Shown here: piece after piece, positions 7,281-14,999 of the stretch
Layout: the number at the start of each line of letters is the position of its first letter
Numbering within the stretch: the stretch's first letter is position 1
From: Flavobacterium collinsii
GTDB lineage: Bacteria; Bacteroidota; Bacteroidia; Flavobacteriales; Flavobacteriaceae
Length of the DNA stretch: 64,000 bases
Assembly (NCBI RefSeq): GCF_902804485.1
Contig: NZ_CADCST010000093.1
Location: forward strand, 52,406 to 116,405
Reading direction: 5' to 3'
Notes under the pieces: generated by a model
Database searches by the model: none
What the model was told of the DNA's origin: nothing
The model's input: the letters and a program-made list of their open reading frames with translations, nothing else
Program-made: the position numbers and the translations under genes

Positions 7281-9668
7281 CTAATTCCCAGTTCTGTTTT
7301 TCTCCTCCTGATTTCCGAAATCACGTTGCTTTACGTTTATCTTTTTATTTCCGAAATTATAAATAACGGACAAACGCAAAAATCGGTTCGAGAAATTCTG
7401 ACTGTACACTTGCTTTACACCATTTACAACCGAAACAAGATCTTTTAAATAAGAAGTATTAAAAATATCATTGGCCAGAAAAGCAATTTGCATTGATTTA
7501 CCCAACAATTCCTGCTTAAATCCAATATCAAAACTCGACATATATCCTGTTTTGTACAAACCACTTTTAGAAGGTGTATTATAGTTAAAATCAATTTGAA
7601 GTTTACTCGTTTTGCTCAATGAGAATGTATTGTTAGTTGAAAAATTAACTTCTAAACTATTGGATGGCGTGGCATGAATATCTTTTATAAACTTTGTTTT
7701 TGATCCTAAGAAATACAACGTGTTTTCGCTTTGCCACCAATCTGCAAAACTAGCCGAATAACTTTCTCCTACTCCATATTTTAGATCCTTAAAATAATTT
7801 TCTCTGGTTACAATCTGTGTACTGGTTTCCGGAATTGAAGTAAAAATGACACCGTAACCATCATTGATCACGTTTAAGAAAACACTGGTTCTCAGGGTTC
7901 CTTTGTACGAATGGGTAAATTCGAAATTATCACTGAAGGAGGGTCTTAAAAACGGATTTCCCTCTGAATAACTGTTACTGTTAATATAATTACGAAACGG
8001 ATTCATCAAGTCAAACTGAGGTCTGCTGATTCTTTTTCCATAATTTAAGCTGAAATTGTTGTTTTCATTTTTCTTATACGAAACATAAACCGTTGGAAAC
8101 AATCTCAGATAATTATTCTTTGTTTCCTCGTTTAAGGTCTCCGAAAAACCGTTTGTTTTAGTATTCTCAAGTCGTAAACCAAGTTGAAGATTCCATTTTT
8201 CGCTGAGTTTTTTATCTCCGTTAATGTAAACCGCCTGATTGTTCTCTGTATATTTAAATCGGTTGGATTGGTTGGGATCCAGTACCGGTACCCCCGTAAT
8301 TGTATCGTAATAAAGTATATAACTTTTGCTGTTTGTAAAACTCATTTTTGCACCGTATGACAAGTTAAATGCATCAAGCGGATGCTCCATATCTGCCTTG
8401 AAACTCCAGTTATCAATTTCCTGATTCGAAATATTTCTGGCTGCCTGATTGATCCCCACGAAAGTATTGTCTGGTCGGTAATTATTGGCAATAGAACTTC
8501 TGTCAAATTTGGAATCGTAATTAAAGTAATCTACATCAAAAGACAGTTTTCTGTTCAAAGAATCCAATTTTGTAATCAAATGTCCGTGATACGTCTGATT
8601 ACCAGACTTTTTATCCACAAAACTATTGTTCAGAATATAATTATCCAATTCGTTTTTGGTATTGTAATTATTGATTCTGATATCCGAATCAAAATCCGGG
8701 TTACTTCTATCGTTTAAAAACTGAAAACCAGCTGTTATACGATCTGAAAAATCATAATCCAAAGCTACTTTTCCGGATAAATTCTGATCGTTAAATTTTG
8801 TTTTTATAATCATTTCCGAAAGCCCGTCGGGGAAATACATGTCCAGAAATTCATCAGCGTATTTATGCCCTGCTTTTCCATTAATACTGGCCGAGAATCG
8901 AAACTTATTTTTGTTATAAAAGAAGTTATTTCTCAAAGTCAATGCCCCGTACTTATTTTGATCGTAAGATGTAGTAGTTGTGTTTTTCCAGGCGTTTCGG
9001 GCACCTTTTTTCAGTATAATATTAATGAGCCCTCCTGTTCCTTCGGCTTCATATTTTGCCGGAGGAGTGCTAATAATCTCGATATTTTTGATATCTGCTG
9101 CCGAGATTGATTTTAAGTAATTGTTTAGTTCCTCACCGGTTAATTCAACGATACGTCCGTCGATCATCACACGTGAAGCGCCTTTACCTAAAATATTAAT
9201 CACATCTTTTTGAACCACAACACCCGGTGCTGTATTTATAGCACTTAAAGCATCACCTCCAACCGTTGTTACATTGTTTTCAAGGTTATAAACCAAGCGA
9301 TCTGTTTTTTGCTCAATCGTCTTTTTTTGAGTTTTGATCACAACCTCGCCTAATTGAGTGGTGTTCTCTTTCAAAACTATGGTCTTTAAATCGATATCTT
9401 TTTCAATCGTAATATGCTTTTCGTAATCTATAAATCCCAAAAGACTTATTCCAATTTTATAAGAACCTTCTTTTAGACTAATTTCAAAAGAACCGTCTTG
9501 TTTACTTGTGGTTCCTTCTATAATCTTTCCTTCTAAATTAAATACAGAAACATCTACCCATTCTAATGCAGTTGTTTCGCTGGCTATTTTTCCTTTTAAT
9601 TTTGCAGTAGTTTGTGCCAAAACAAACACCGGCAGTACTAAAATAATAAGGAGGCAAACTTTTTTCAT
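7281..9668 (-). CDS. TonB-dependent receptor, outer membrane beta-barrel family
   Basis: This 795-residue outer-membrane protein has, in order, a signal peptide (MKKVCLLIILVLPVFVLAQ), a carboxypeptidase-regulatory-like beta-sandwich (about 20-95), a plug-like domain (about 110-220) and a long barrel. The frame stays open upstream to a TTG at 9707, but the ATG at 9668 begins the signal peptide and is chosen. The barrel is of the type Pfam calls outer membrane protein beta-barrel family, common in Bacteroidota and often without a SusD partner. None is adjacent here. The substrate is unknown. An AraC regulator lies directly upstream on the same strand but is separated by a strong terminator, so any regulatory link is only suggested by position. 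Confidence 0.88.
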   Translation of the reverse strand: MKKVCLLIILVLPVFVLAQTTAKLKGKIASETTALEWVDVSVFNLEGKIIEGTTSKQDGSFEISLKEGSYKIGISLLGFIDYEKHITIEKDIDLKTIVLKENTTQLGEVVIKTQKKTIEQKTDRLVYNLENNVTTVGGDALSAINTAPGVVVQKDVINILGKGASRVMIDGRIVELTGEELNNYLKSISAADIKNIEIISTPPAKYEAEGTGGLINIILKKGARNAWKNTTTTSYDQNKYGALTLRNNFFYNKNKFRFSASINGKAGHKYADEFLDMYFPDGLSEMIIKTKFNDQNLSGKVALDYDFSDRITAGFQFLNDRSNPDFDSDIRINNYNTKNELDNYILNNSFVDKKSGNQTYHGHLITKLDSLNRKLSFDVDYFNYDSKFDRSSIANNYRPDNTFVGINQAARNISNQEIDNWSFKADMEHPLDAFNLSYGAKMSFTNSKSYILYYDTITGVPVLDPNQSNRFKYTENNQAVYINGDKKLSEKWNLQLGLRLENTKTNGFSETLNEETKNNYLRLFPTVYVSYKKNENNNFSLNYGKRISRPQFDLMNPFRNYINSNSYSEGNPFLRPSFSDNFEFTHSYKGTLRTSVFLNVINDGYGVIFTSIPETSTQIVTRENYFKDLKYGVGESYSASFADWWQSENTLYFLGSKTKFIKDIHATPSNSLEVNFSTNNTFSLSKTSKLQIDFNYNTPSKSGLYKTGYMSSFDIGFKQELLGKSMQIAFLANDIFNTSYLKDLVSVVNGVKQVYSQNFSNRFLRLSVIYNFGNKKINVKQRDFGNQEEKNRTGN

Positions 9669-9743
9669 AATTTCTGGTTTTAAACTTGTTCGATTAATTT
9701 GAAGCAAAGTTGCCCTGGAAATTTTGAGAATTCGACCGACAAA

Positions 9744-9788
9744 AAAAAGTCGAACTCATTTTCTCAGAAGAAATGAGTTCGACTTTTT
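9744..9788 (-). terminator. Strong intrinsic terminator after the AraC gene
   Basis: A perfect 18-bp stem (9744-9761 with 9771-9788) surrounds a 9-base loop. On the minus strand it is followed by a run of T. It isolates the AraC gene from the TonB-receptor gene. Confidence 0.85.
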
Positions 9789-9822
9789 CCAACACAAAGT
9801 AGTACTTTATGCAAAGTCCTTA

Positions 9823-10971
9823 TTATGAAGCATTCCGATAAGCTGTTGGCGTTAAATTAGTATATTTTTTAAAGGAGGTATTAAACGACGATTTTGAATT
9901 AAAACCTACTTCATACAAAATTTCCAAGACCGTAAGCTGACTCTTGGACTGATCTTTCAGAATATTCATTGCTTTTTGAATGCGATATTCATTTACAAAA
10001 TCAAAAAAGTGTTGATCGATATGATGGTTAATCAAAACCGATAAATCGCGAACCGGTATATTAATCTGGTTAGAAAGCTCCTGAATCGTGAGCGACGGAT
10101 CAAGAAAAGGTTCCTTTTGTGCCATATACAATTTCAAGGTCGAAATTTGACCTGCAATCACTTCATTTTGATACTCTTTTGCCTCGATATTACTTTCATT
10201 CTCTTCAGGAAGAATATCTTTGGCTAATTGCAATTTGGAATCTATCCCACGAAAAAGCTCCGGATGATTCAGGGCTTTTAGTACAAACCAACAGGTTATT
10301 ACTAAAACCATCAGCTGTAAGATAACGTTCGTCCAAATCCATAACGAATCGAAGTCAATGTATCTTAAAGCATTCTTAGCAATACACAAGTAATACAAAA
10401 CAAAAAATATAGTAGATATTTGAAGTAACCATTTAAAAACAGAACTTCTCGGGTTCGCATAATTTTCCTGGTATATTGCTTTGTATTTTTTTAAAACAAA
10501 AAATACTCCAATACTATAAAATACAATTTGCAAGGCCAAGGCAAGAAACAAAGATGACATTTCAGGCGTTTGATCGCGGTGTTTATAGAATACTATTTTA
10601 GCTTCATTCGTTAAAAAGTAAAGTCTGAAAAGGTAAAATATATTTATGAGTACAAATGGAATTGCATGCAATAAATGCTTTGCTTTTAATCGAAAATCTG
10701 CAAAACAAACTGATAAGACATACAGATAAAAAAAAGGTAATACTAGAGAACAAACCGTCCATCTGAAAAATTCTAAATTAAAATGAGCTTTAATAAATTC
10801 ATCGTCAATAAACATCCCGCTATTGTCAATGGCAAAAAATATCAAATAAAAAGCAAATAGTCCGTTTGCCAGTTTGTTTTTTGTTTTCACAGTGAGTAAA
10901 AAGAATGCCAGTAATAATGAAACAAAAACTGATATTTTTGCGATACTCGTTAAAAAGCTAATTATATCCAT
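9823..10971 (-). CDS. AraC-family regulator with N-terminal membrane domain
   Basis: This 382-residue protein has about seven hydrophobic helices in residues 1-235 and a cytosolic AraC-type double helix-turn-helix at about 285-382. The second helix-turn-helix region reads EVGFNSKSSFNTSFKKYT, the classic AraC signature. Membrane-embedded AraC regulators of this type are frequent in Bacteroidota and presumably sense an envelope or lipophilic signal. The target is unknown; the neighbouring TonB receptor is a candidate. A minus-strand TATATTTG -7 box lies at 10993-11000, divergent from murQ. Confidence 0.9.
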   Translation of the reverse strand: MDIISFLTSIAKISVFVSLLLAFFLLTVKTKNKLANGLFAFYLIFFAIDNSGMFIDDEFIKAHFNLEFFRWTVCSLVLPFFYLYVLSVCFADFRLKAKHLLHAIPFVLINIFYLFRLYFLTNEAKIVFYKHRDQTPEMSSLFLALALQIVFYSIGVFFVLKKYKAIYQENYANPRSSVFKWLLQISTIFFVLYYLCIAKNALRYIDFDSLWIWTNVILQLMVLVITCWFVLKALNHPELFRGIDSKLQLAKDILPEENESNIEAKEYQNEVIAGQISTLKLYMAQKEPFLDPSLTIQELSNQINIPVRDLSVLINHHIDQHFFDFVNEYRIQKAMNILKDQSKSQLTVLEILYEVGFNSKSSFNTSFKKYTNLTPTAYRNAS

Positions 10972-10992
10972 TCCAATTTTTTAATTATTTAA

Positions 10993-11000
10993 CAAATATA
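10993..11000 (-). promoter_or_regulatory. Candidate -7 element for the AraC gene
   Basis: The minus strand reads TATATTTG, an exact TAnnTTTG match 21 bases from the start codon. The nearest TTG is 26 bases further upstream, outside the usual spacing. Confidence 0.45.
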
Positions 11001-11121
11001 ATATTTTAGTTGTTGTAATAGAAGTTCAATAAAGCAATCGTTTCATCAAAAATCATAACCGTTACGATTTTAAATCTTTGTGAGTTTACGTTCTAAATTT
11101 CGGGATTGCAATAAAAAAGAT

Positions 11122-11129
11122 TAATTTTG
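11122..11129 (+). promoter_or_regulatory. Candidate -7 element for murQ
   Basis: TAATTTTG matches TAnnTTTG exactly and lies 24 bases before the murQ ATG. No good -33 element is seen. Confidence 0.45.
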
Positions 11130-11153
11130 ACCCAGTTCAATTAACATGAAAAA

Positions 11154-11966
11154 ATGACCTTTACAAAAACTACAGAACAGGCCTCAAAATACGAACATTT
11201 AGAAGAAATGTCGGTTCATGAACTTTTGGTTAACATCAATCAGGAAGACAAAACTGTTCCGGATGCAGTCGAAAAAGCGATTCCGCAAATTGAAACTTTA
11301 ATAACACAAGTGGTTTCCAAATTGAAATTAGGAGGCCGCTTATTTTATATCGGAGCCGGAACATCGGGACGTTTAGGTGTTGTCGATGCTTCAGAATGCC
11401 CTCCTACTTTTGGTGTTCCTTTTGATTTAGTAAACGGAATTATTGCCGGTGGTGACACTGCCATTCGCCGTGCCGTAGAAAATGCCGAAGATAACGCCAC
11501 ACAGGCCTGGATCGATTTGCAGGCCAATAATATTGATAAAAATGATGTGGTGATTGGTATTGCAGCTTCGGGAACTACACCTTATGTTATAGGTGGTTTA
11601 GAAAGTTGCAATCAAAATAACATCCTTACAGGCTGTATCACCAACAATGCAGGAAGCCCATTGGCACTTACAGCTCAATTTCCAATTGAAGTTGTGGTAG
11701 GACCGGAATTTGTCACAGGAAGTTCCCGAATGAAAGCCGGAACAGCTCAAAAATTAGTACTTAACATGATTTCGACTGCGGCAATGATTCAGCTTGGAAA
11801 AGTAAAAGGCAACAAAATGGTCGATATGCAATTGAGCAATATAAAACTAGTAGATCGTGGTGTAAAAATGATAATGGGAGAAATTCCTGTATCCTATGAA
11901 CAAGCCAGTGAATTATTAAAAAAATACGGCAGTGTAAGAAACGCTGTCGACAATTATAATCTTTAA
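11154..11966 (+). CDS. murQ: N-acetylmuramic acid 6-phosphate etherase
   Basis: MurQ cleaves the lactyl ether of MurNAc-6-phosphate to give GlcNAc-6-phosphate and D-lactate, a step in peptidoglycan recycling. The sugar-isomerase (SIS) fold is evident. The phosphosugar loop is GAGTSGRLG (residues 67-75), and the following DASECPPTFG contains the Glu (about E81) that corresponds to the catalytic acid region of E. coli MurQ. The GSSRMKAGTAQK motif lies near 190-202. The length of 270 is a little shorter than the E. coli enzyme but usual in Bacteroidota. No anmK or phosphotransferase partner is adjacent. Confidence 0.93.
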   Translation: MTFTKTTEQASKYEHLEEMSVHELLVNINQEDKTVPDAVEKAIPQIETLITQVVSKLKLGGRLFYIGAGTSGRLGVVDASECPPTFGVPFDLVNGIIAGGDTAIRRAVENAEDNATQAWIDLQANNIDKNDVVIGIAASGTTPYVIGGLESCNQNNILTGCITNNAGSPLALTAQFPIEVVVGPEFVTGSSRMKAGTAQKLVLNMISTAAMIQLGKVKGNKMVDMQLSNIKLVDRGVKMIMGEIPVSYEQASELLKKYGSVRNAVDNYNL

Positions 11967-12090
11967 TGTGAGATGTTTTTTAGTGAAATGTTTATAGTGA
12001 GATGTGAAATGTGAGATGTAAAATAATCATGACCTTCTGATCGTAAATTTCTGAACTTGAAACTTGAAACCTCAAACTTGAAACTGTCAA
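11967..12090. repeat. Two degenerate heptamer repeats
   Basis: The first block (11967-12020) repeats GTGAGAT/GTGAAAT in a strict 7-base rhythm. The second (12054-12090) repeats AACTTGA with variants AACCTCA and AACTGTC. Together they fill the murQ-DUF6095 spacer. Confidence 0.6.
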
Positions 12091-12107
12091 AAACCTGAAA
12101 CAAAAAA

Positions 12108-12329
12108 ATGGCAACAAATAAAGAATTACTGGGAAAAGGAATTAAATATTTATCGGGTTCATTGCCTCTATTGTTTATTGGACCATCGTTAATTTATAAT
12201 GCTTTTATGAATCAACATACCAACTGGCACTATCTGGTTCTGGGCATTGGAATTGTAGCTTGTTTAAGCGCCATGTTTTTGATCTTTTACGGATTGAAAA
12301 TCATTATGAAAGGTTTGTTTAATGACTAA
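12108..12329 (+). CDS. DUF6095 family small membrane protein
   Basis: This 73-residue protein has two hydrophobic helices (about 16-34 and 42-65) and short polar ends. It resembles DUF6095, a small Bacteroidota family that I recall next to murQ; function is unknown. Its position downstream of murQ on the same strand suggests a shared transcript despite the repeat-filled spacer. The coding call is supported by the clean ATG, membrane pattern and conserved neighbourhood as I remember it. Confidence 0.75.
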   Translation: MATNKELLGKGIKYLSGSLPLLFIGPSLIYNAFMNQHTNWHYLVLGIGIVACLSAMFLIFYGLKIIMKGLFND

Positions 12330-12412
12330 AGCAATAGTGATTATCATTAAACCCAAATAGTTGTAACCAAAATTCAACTACTAATCTGCAAAAAAATATT
12401 CAATATAATTGT

Positions 12413-13000
12413 ATGGAAAGTCTAATTCACATTCAGAAAACCTTCGAAAAAGTCACTTATATTGATAAGAAAATAAACAATCGGGAATTTGAAGATTGTG
12501 TTTTTAAGAATTGTGTTTTTAAGAATTGTGATTTTTCGAACAGTAATTTTGCTTATAATACCTTTTTAGACTGCGAGTTTATTGATTGCAATTTATCAAT
12601 GACAAGTCTGTTTAGTACCAGTCTAAAAAATGTTACTTTCAAAAATTGCAAACTTCTGGGCATTGCTTTTAACGAATGTGATGATTTTTTATTCCAGGTT
12701 TATTTTGAAGATAGTACGTTAGATTATGCTGCTTTTTCGAACAAAAAAATGCCTAAAACTAAATTCATCAACTCCTCTTTGCGGGAAGTGACTTTTATTG
12801 GATGCAATCTGACCAGTTCGTTATTTGACAATTGTAATCTTGAAGGAGCTATTTTTAACGACACCCAACTGGCAAGTACCGATTTTAGAACCGCTTACAA
12901 TTATAAAATTGATCCTGAGTTTAATCCAATGCGAAAAGCTCAATTTTCAACTCAGGGAATTACTGGGTTATTAGACAAATATGATATCAAAATTGTGTAG
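12413..13000 (+). CDS. Pentapeptide repeat protein
   Basis: The 195 residues show the A(D/N)LXX-type five-residue rhythm, here rich in phenylalanine, cysteine and asparagine (FKNCVFKNC, FINSSLREVTF, FDNCNLEGAIF). These residues would stack into a right-handed quadrilateral beta-helix. Families with this fold include Qnr-like topoisomerase-protecting proteins, but nothing here points specifically to that role. Topoisomerase IV genes lie about 2 kb downstream on the other strand, which is probably coincidental. No signal peptide is present, so it is probably cytosolic. Confidence 0.85.
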   Translation: MESLIHIQKTFEKVTYIDKKINNREFEDCVFKNCVFKNCDFSNSNFAYNTFLDCEFIDCNLSMTSLFSTSLKNVTFKNCKLLGIAFNECDDFLFQVYFEDSTLDYAAFSNKKMPKTKFINSSLREVTFIGCNLTSSLFDNCNLEGAIFNDTQLASTDFRTAYNYKIDPEFNPMRKAQFSTQGITGLLDKYDIKIV

Positions 13001-13063
13001 TTTTCTGTCGCGAATTCCTGCTATAAAATAAAACCCTATTTCCGCTAAACCAAATGTATCATT

Positions 13064-13648
13064 ATGAAAGCAACTGATTCCTATTTAGAAAGCGTTAAAA
13101 AACAGTTTTTATACTATAAAATGCTGGGCGAAAAAGCCATCGCGCAATTAGAACCTGAACAACTTTTTGTTACCCTAAATGAAGATACCAACAGCATTGC
13201 CACCATTGTCAAACATGTCTCCGGTAATATGCTTTCGCGCTGGACAGATTTTCTGACTTCTGACGGTGAAAAAGAATGGCGCAATCGCGATTCGGAATTT
13301 GAAAATGACCTGCAATCAAAAGAAGAAGTCATCGTTAGCTGGAATAAAGGCTGGGATTGTTTTTTGAATACTTTAAACAGCTTGCAACCGGAACAGCTTT
13401 CAGATATCATTTATATCCGTAACGAAGGGCATACGGTTATTGAAGCCATCAATCGACAACTGGCACATTATCCTTATCATATCGGACAGATTGTTTTTTA
13501 TGCCAAACAATTAAAAAAAGGTGACTGGGACAGTTTATCCATTCCGAAAAATAAATCCGGAAATTACAATGCCGAAAAGTTTGCCAAGGAAAAAGAAATC
13601 AAGAACTTTACGGATGATGAATTGAAAAAACTTTCGAATGATGATTAA
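13064..13648 (+). CDS. DUF1572 / DinB-like protein
   Basis: This 194-residue cytosolic protein has the four-helix DinB/YfiT-like fold. It matches the DUF1572 family, with metal-ligand-type histidines in IVKHVSGN (near residue 50) and HYPYHIGQ (near residues 137-144). DinB-like proteins often use a mononuclear metal site for thiol-transfer or hydrolase chemistry, but this subfamily has no assigned reaction. It stands alone between a pentapeptide-repeat gene and a lipoprotein gene. Confidence 0.85.
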   Translation: MKATDSYLESVKKQFLYYKMLGEKAIAQLEPEQLFVTLNEDTNSIATIVKHVSGNMLSRWTDFLTSDGEKEWRNRDSEFENDLQSKEEVIVSWNKGWDCFLNTLNSLQPEQLSDIIYIRNEGHTVIEAINRQLAHYPYHIGQIVFYAKQLKKGDWDSLSIPKNKSGNYNAEKFAKEKEIKNFTDDELKKLSNDD

Positions 13649-13705
13649 TCTTCTATAAATGGAAGCCTCATCTTTTATAATCTATAGAACAATTAAATTT
13701 TAAAA

Positions 13706-14077
13706 ATGAAAAAAATTATATTCCTGTTACCCTTAATCACTTTATTCTCCTGTTATAATGCAGAACACAACTGCAAAGATTTCAAAAACGGAAAATTCAA
13801 ATTTGAGTTTGAAGTAAATGGTGTTAAAAAAACAACGGTTTTTGAACGTAAAGACAATATCGAAATCGAAACTTTTGAAGGCAAAACAGATACTTCAACA
13901 GTACGTTGGGTAAGTGATTGCGAATACATCTTGCAGAAAAAGCATCCTAAAAATATGGCTGAAGAAAAAGCCATCAGCATGAAAATTCTAACCACTTCTA
14001 AAGATTCTTATACTTTTGAATTTGGAATGGTAGGTTCTGACCAAAAACAACGCGGAACGGTAGTAAGAGTTGAGTAA
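13706..14077 (+). CDS. Small conserved lipoprotein
   Basis: This 123-residue protein has a lipobox (TLFSC, acylated Cys at about residue 16), a charged C-x6-C-type start to the mature part and a beta-rich body with two further cysteines that could form a disulfide. I recall close Flavobacterium relatives carrying the database label DNA topoisomerase IV, apparently by transfer from nearby parC/parE. Nothing in this sequence supports that label. It lies 33 bases upstream of terC on the same strand. Confidence 0.8.
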   Translation: MKKIIFLLPLITLFSCYNAEHNCKDFKNGKFKFEFEVNGVKKTTVFERKDNIEIETFEGKTDTSTVRWVSDCEYILQKKHPKNMAEEKAISMKILTTSKDSYTFEFGMVGSDQKQRGTVVRVE

Positions 14078-14110
14078 ATAATCTATAAAATGTTTTAAAA
14101 CACTTTTAGT

Positions 14111-14890
14111 ATGGAAGTATTTCTAAATCCTGACGCATGGATCGCCTTACTAACATTGACTTTTCTTGAAATTGTTCTGGGAATCGATAATATTATTTTC
14201 ATATCGATCGTTACGGGAAAGTTACCAGAGGAAGATCGAAAGCGAGCTACCCGAATTGGTCTGTTTCTGGCAATGTTTATGCGTATCGCCCTGTTGATGG
14301 GAATTTCGTATCTAATTGCTATGAAAGCGACTCTTTTTAGTATTCACTGGGGCTGGTTTGAAGGAGATTTTACCGGTCAGGCCGTAATTTTATTTCTGGG
14401 TGGTTTGTTTCTGATTTATAAGAGCACCAAAGAAATCAGTGAAAAGGTAGATCATCACGCCGAAGAAGAAAAAACACTTAAGGCTGTTGCTAAAAAATCA
14501 TTCTCAAACGTCATTGTGCAGATTCTGTTGATCGATTTAATCTTTTCGGTCGACTCCATTTTAACAGCTGTTGGTATGACAAATGGAGTTCATGGCGCTT
14601 TAACGATCATGATTACCGCAGTTATTATTTCAGTATTGGTCATGATGTTGTTTGCGGTTCCAGTTGGAAATTTTGTCAACAAAAACCCATCCATACAAAT
14701 ATTAGGTCTTTCGTTTTTGATTCTGATTGGCTTTATGCTGATTACAGAAAGTATGCATTTATCGAATGCAGCGCTTGCAGGCGAGCATATTGGCGCTGTC
14801 CCTAAAGGATATTTGTACTTTGCCATTTCGTTTTCGCTTGCTGTTGAATTTATCAATATGCGAATCCGAAAAAGACATTCACAAAACTAA
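14111..14890 (+). CDS. TerC family integral membrane protein
   Basis: This 259-residue inner-membrane protein has about seven helices. The TerC signature acidic residues sit within helices: EIVLGIDNIIF near residue 20 and IDLIFSVDSI near 140. Those residues form the proposed metal-binding site. TerC/Alx-family proteins are linked to Mn2+ export and to metal loading of secreted proteins, and to tellurite resistance in ter operons; no ter genes are nearby, so a manganese role is more likely. A strong bidirectional terminator follows. Confidence 0.9.
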   Translation: MEVFLNPDAWIALLTLTFLEIVLGIDNIIFISIVTGKLPEEDRKRATRIGLFLAMFMRIALLMGISYLIAMKATLFSIHWGWFEGDFTGQAVILFLGGLFLIYKSTKEISEKVDHHAEEEKTLKAVAKKSFSNVIVQILLIDLIFSVDSILTAVGMTNGVHGALTIMITAVIISVLVMMLFAVPVGNFVNKNPSIQILGLSFLILIGFMLITESMHLSNAALAGEHIGAVPKGYLYFAISFSLAVEFINMRIRKRHSQN

Positions 14891-14959
14891 AACTATTAAG
14901 TTTCCGTTTGGAAGCATTTTATTCAACAAATCCAGCACGTTTTAACACCTGGAAACATA

Positions 14960-14990
14960 AAAAACGCTAAGAGAGTATCTTAGCGTTTTT
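14960..14990. terminator. Bidirectional intrinsic terminator
   Basis: AAAAACGCTAAGA pairs perfectly with TCTTAGCGTTTTT around a 5-base loop, with A and T runs on either side. It separates terC (+) from parC (-). Confidence 0.88.
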
Positions 14991-14999
14991 CGTTTTTTA

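Noticed and set aside
12413..13000. Quinolone-resistance (Qnr) protein
   Set aside because: Only the pentapeptide fold is shared; no Qnr-specific loops are seen and nearby topoisomerase genes are probably coincidental.
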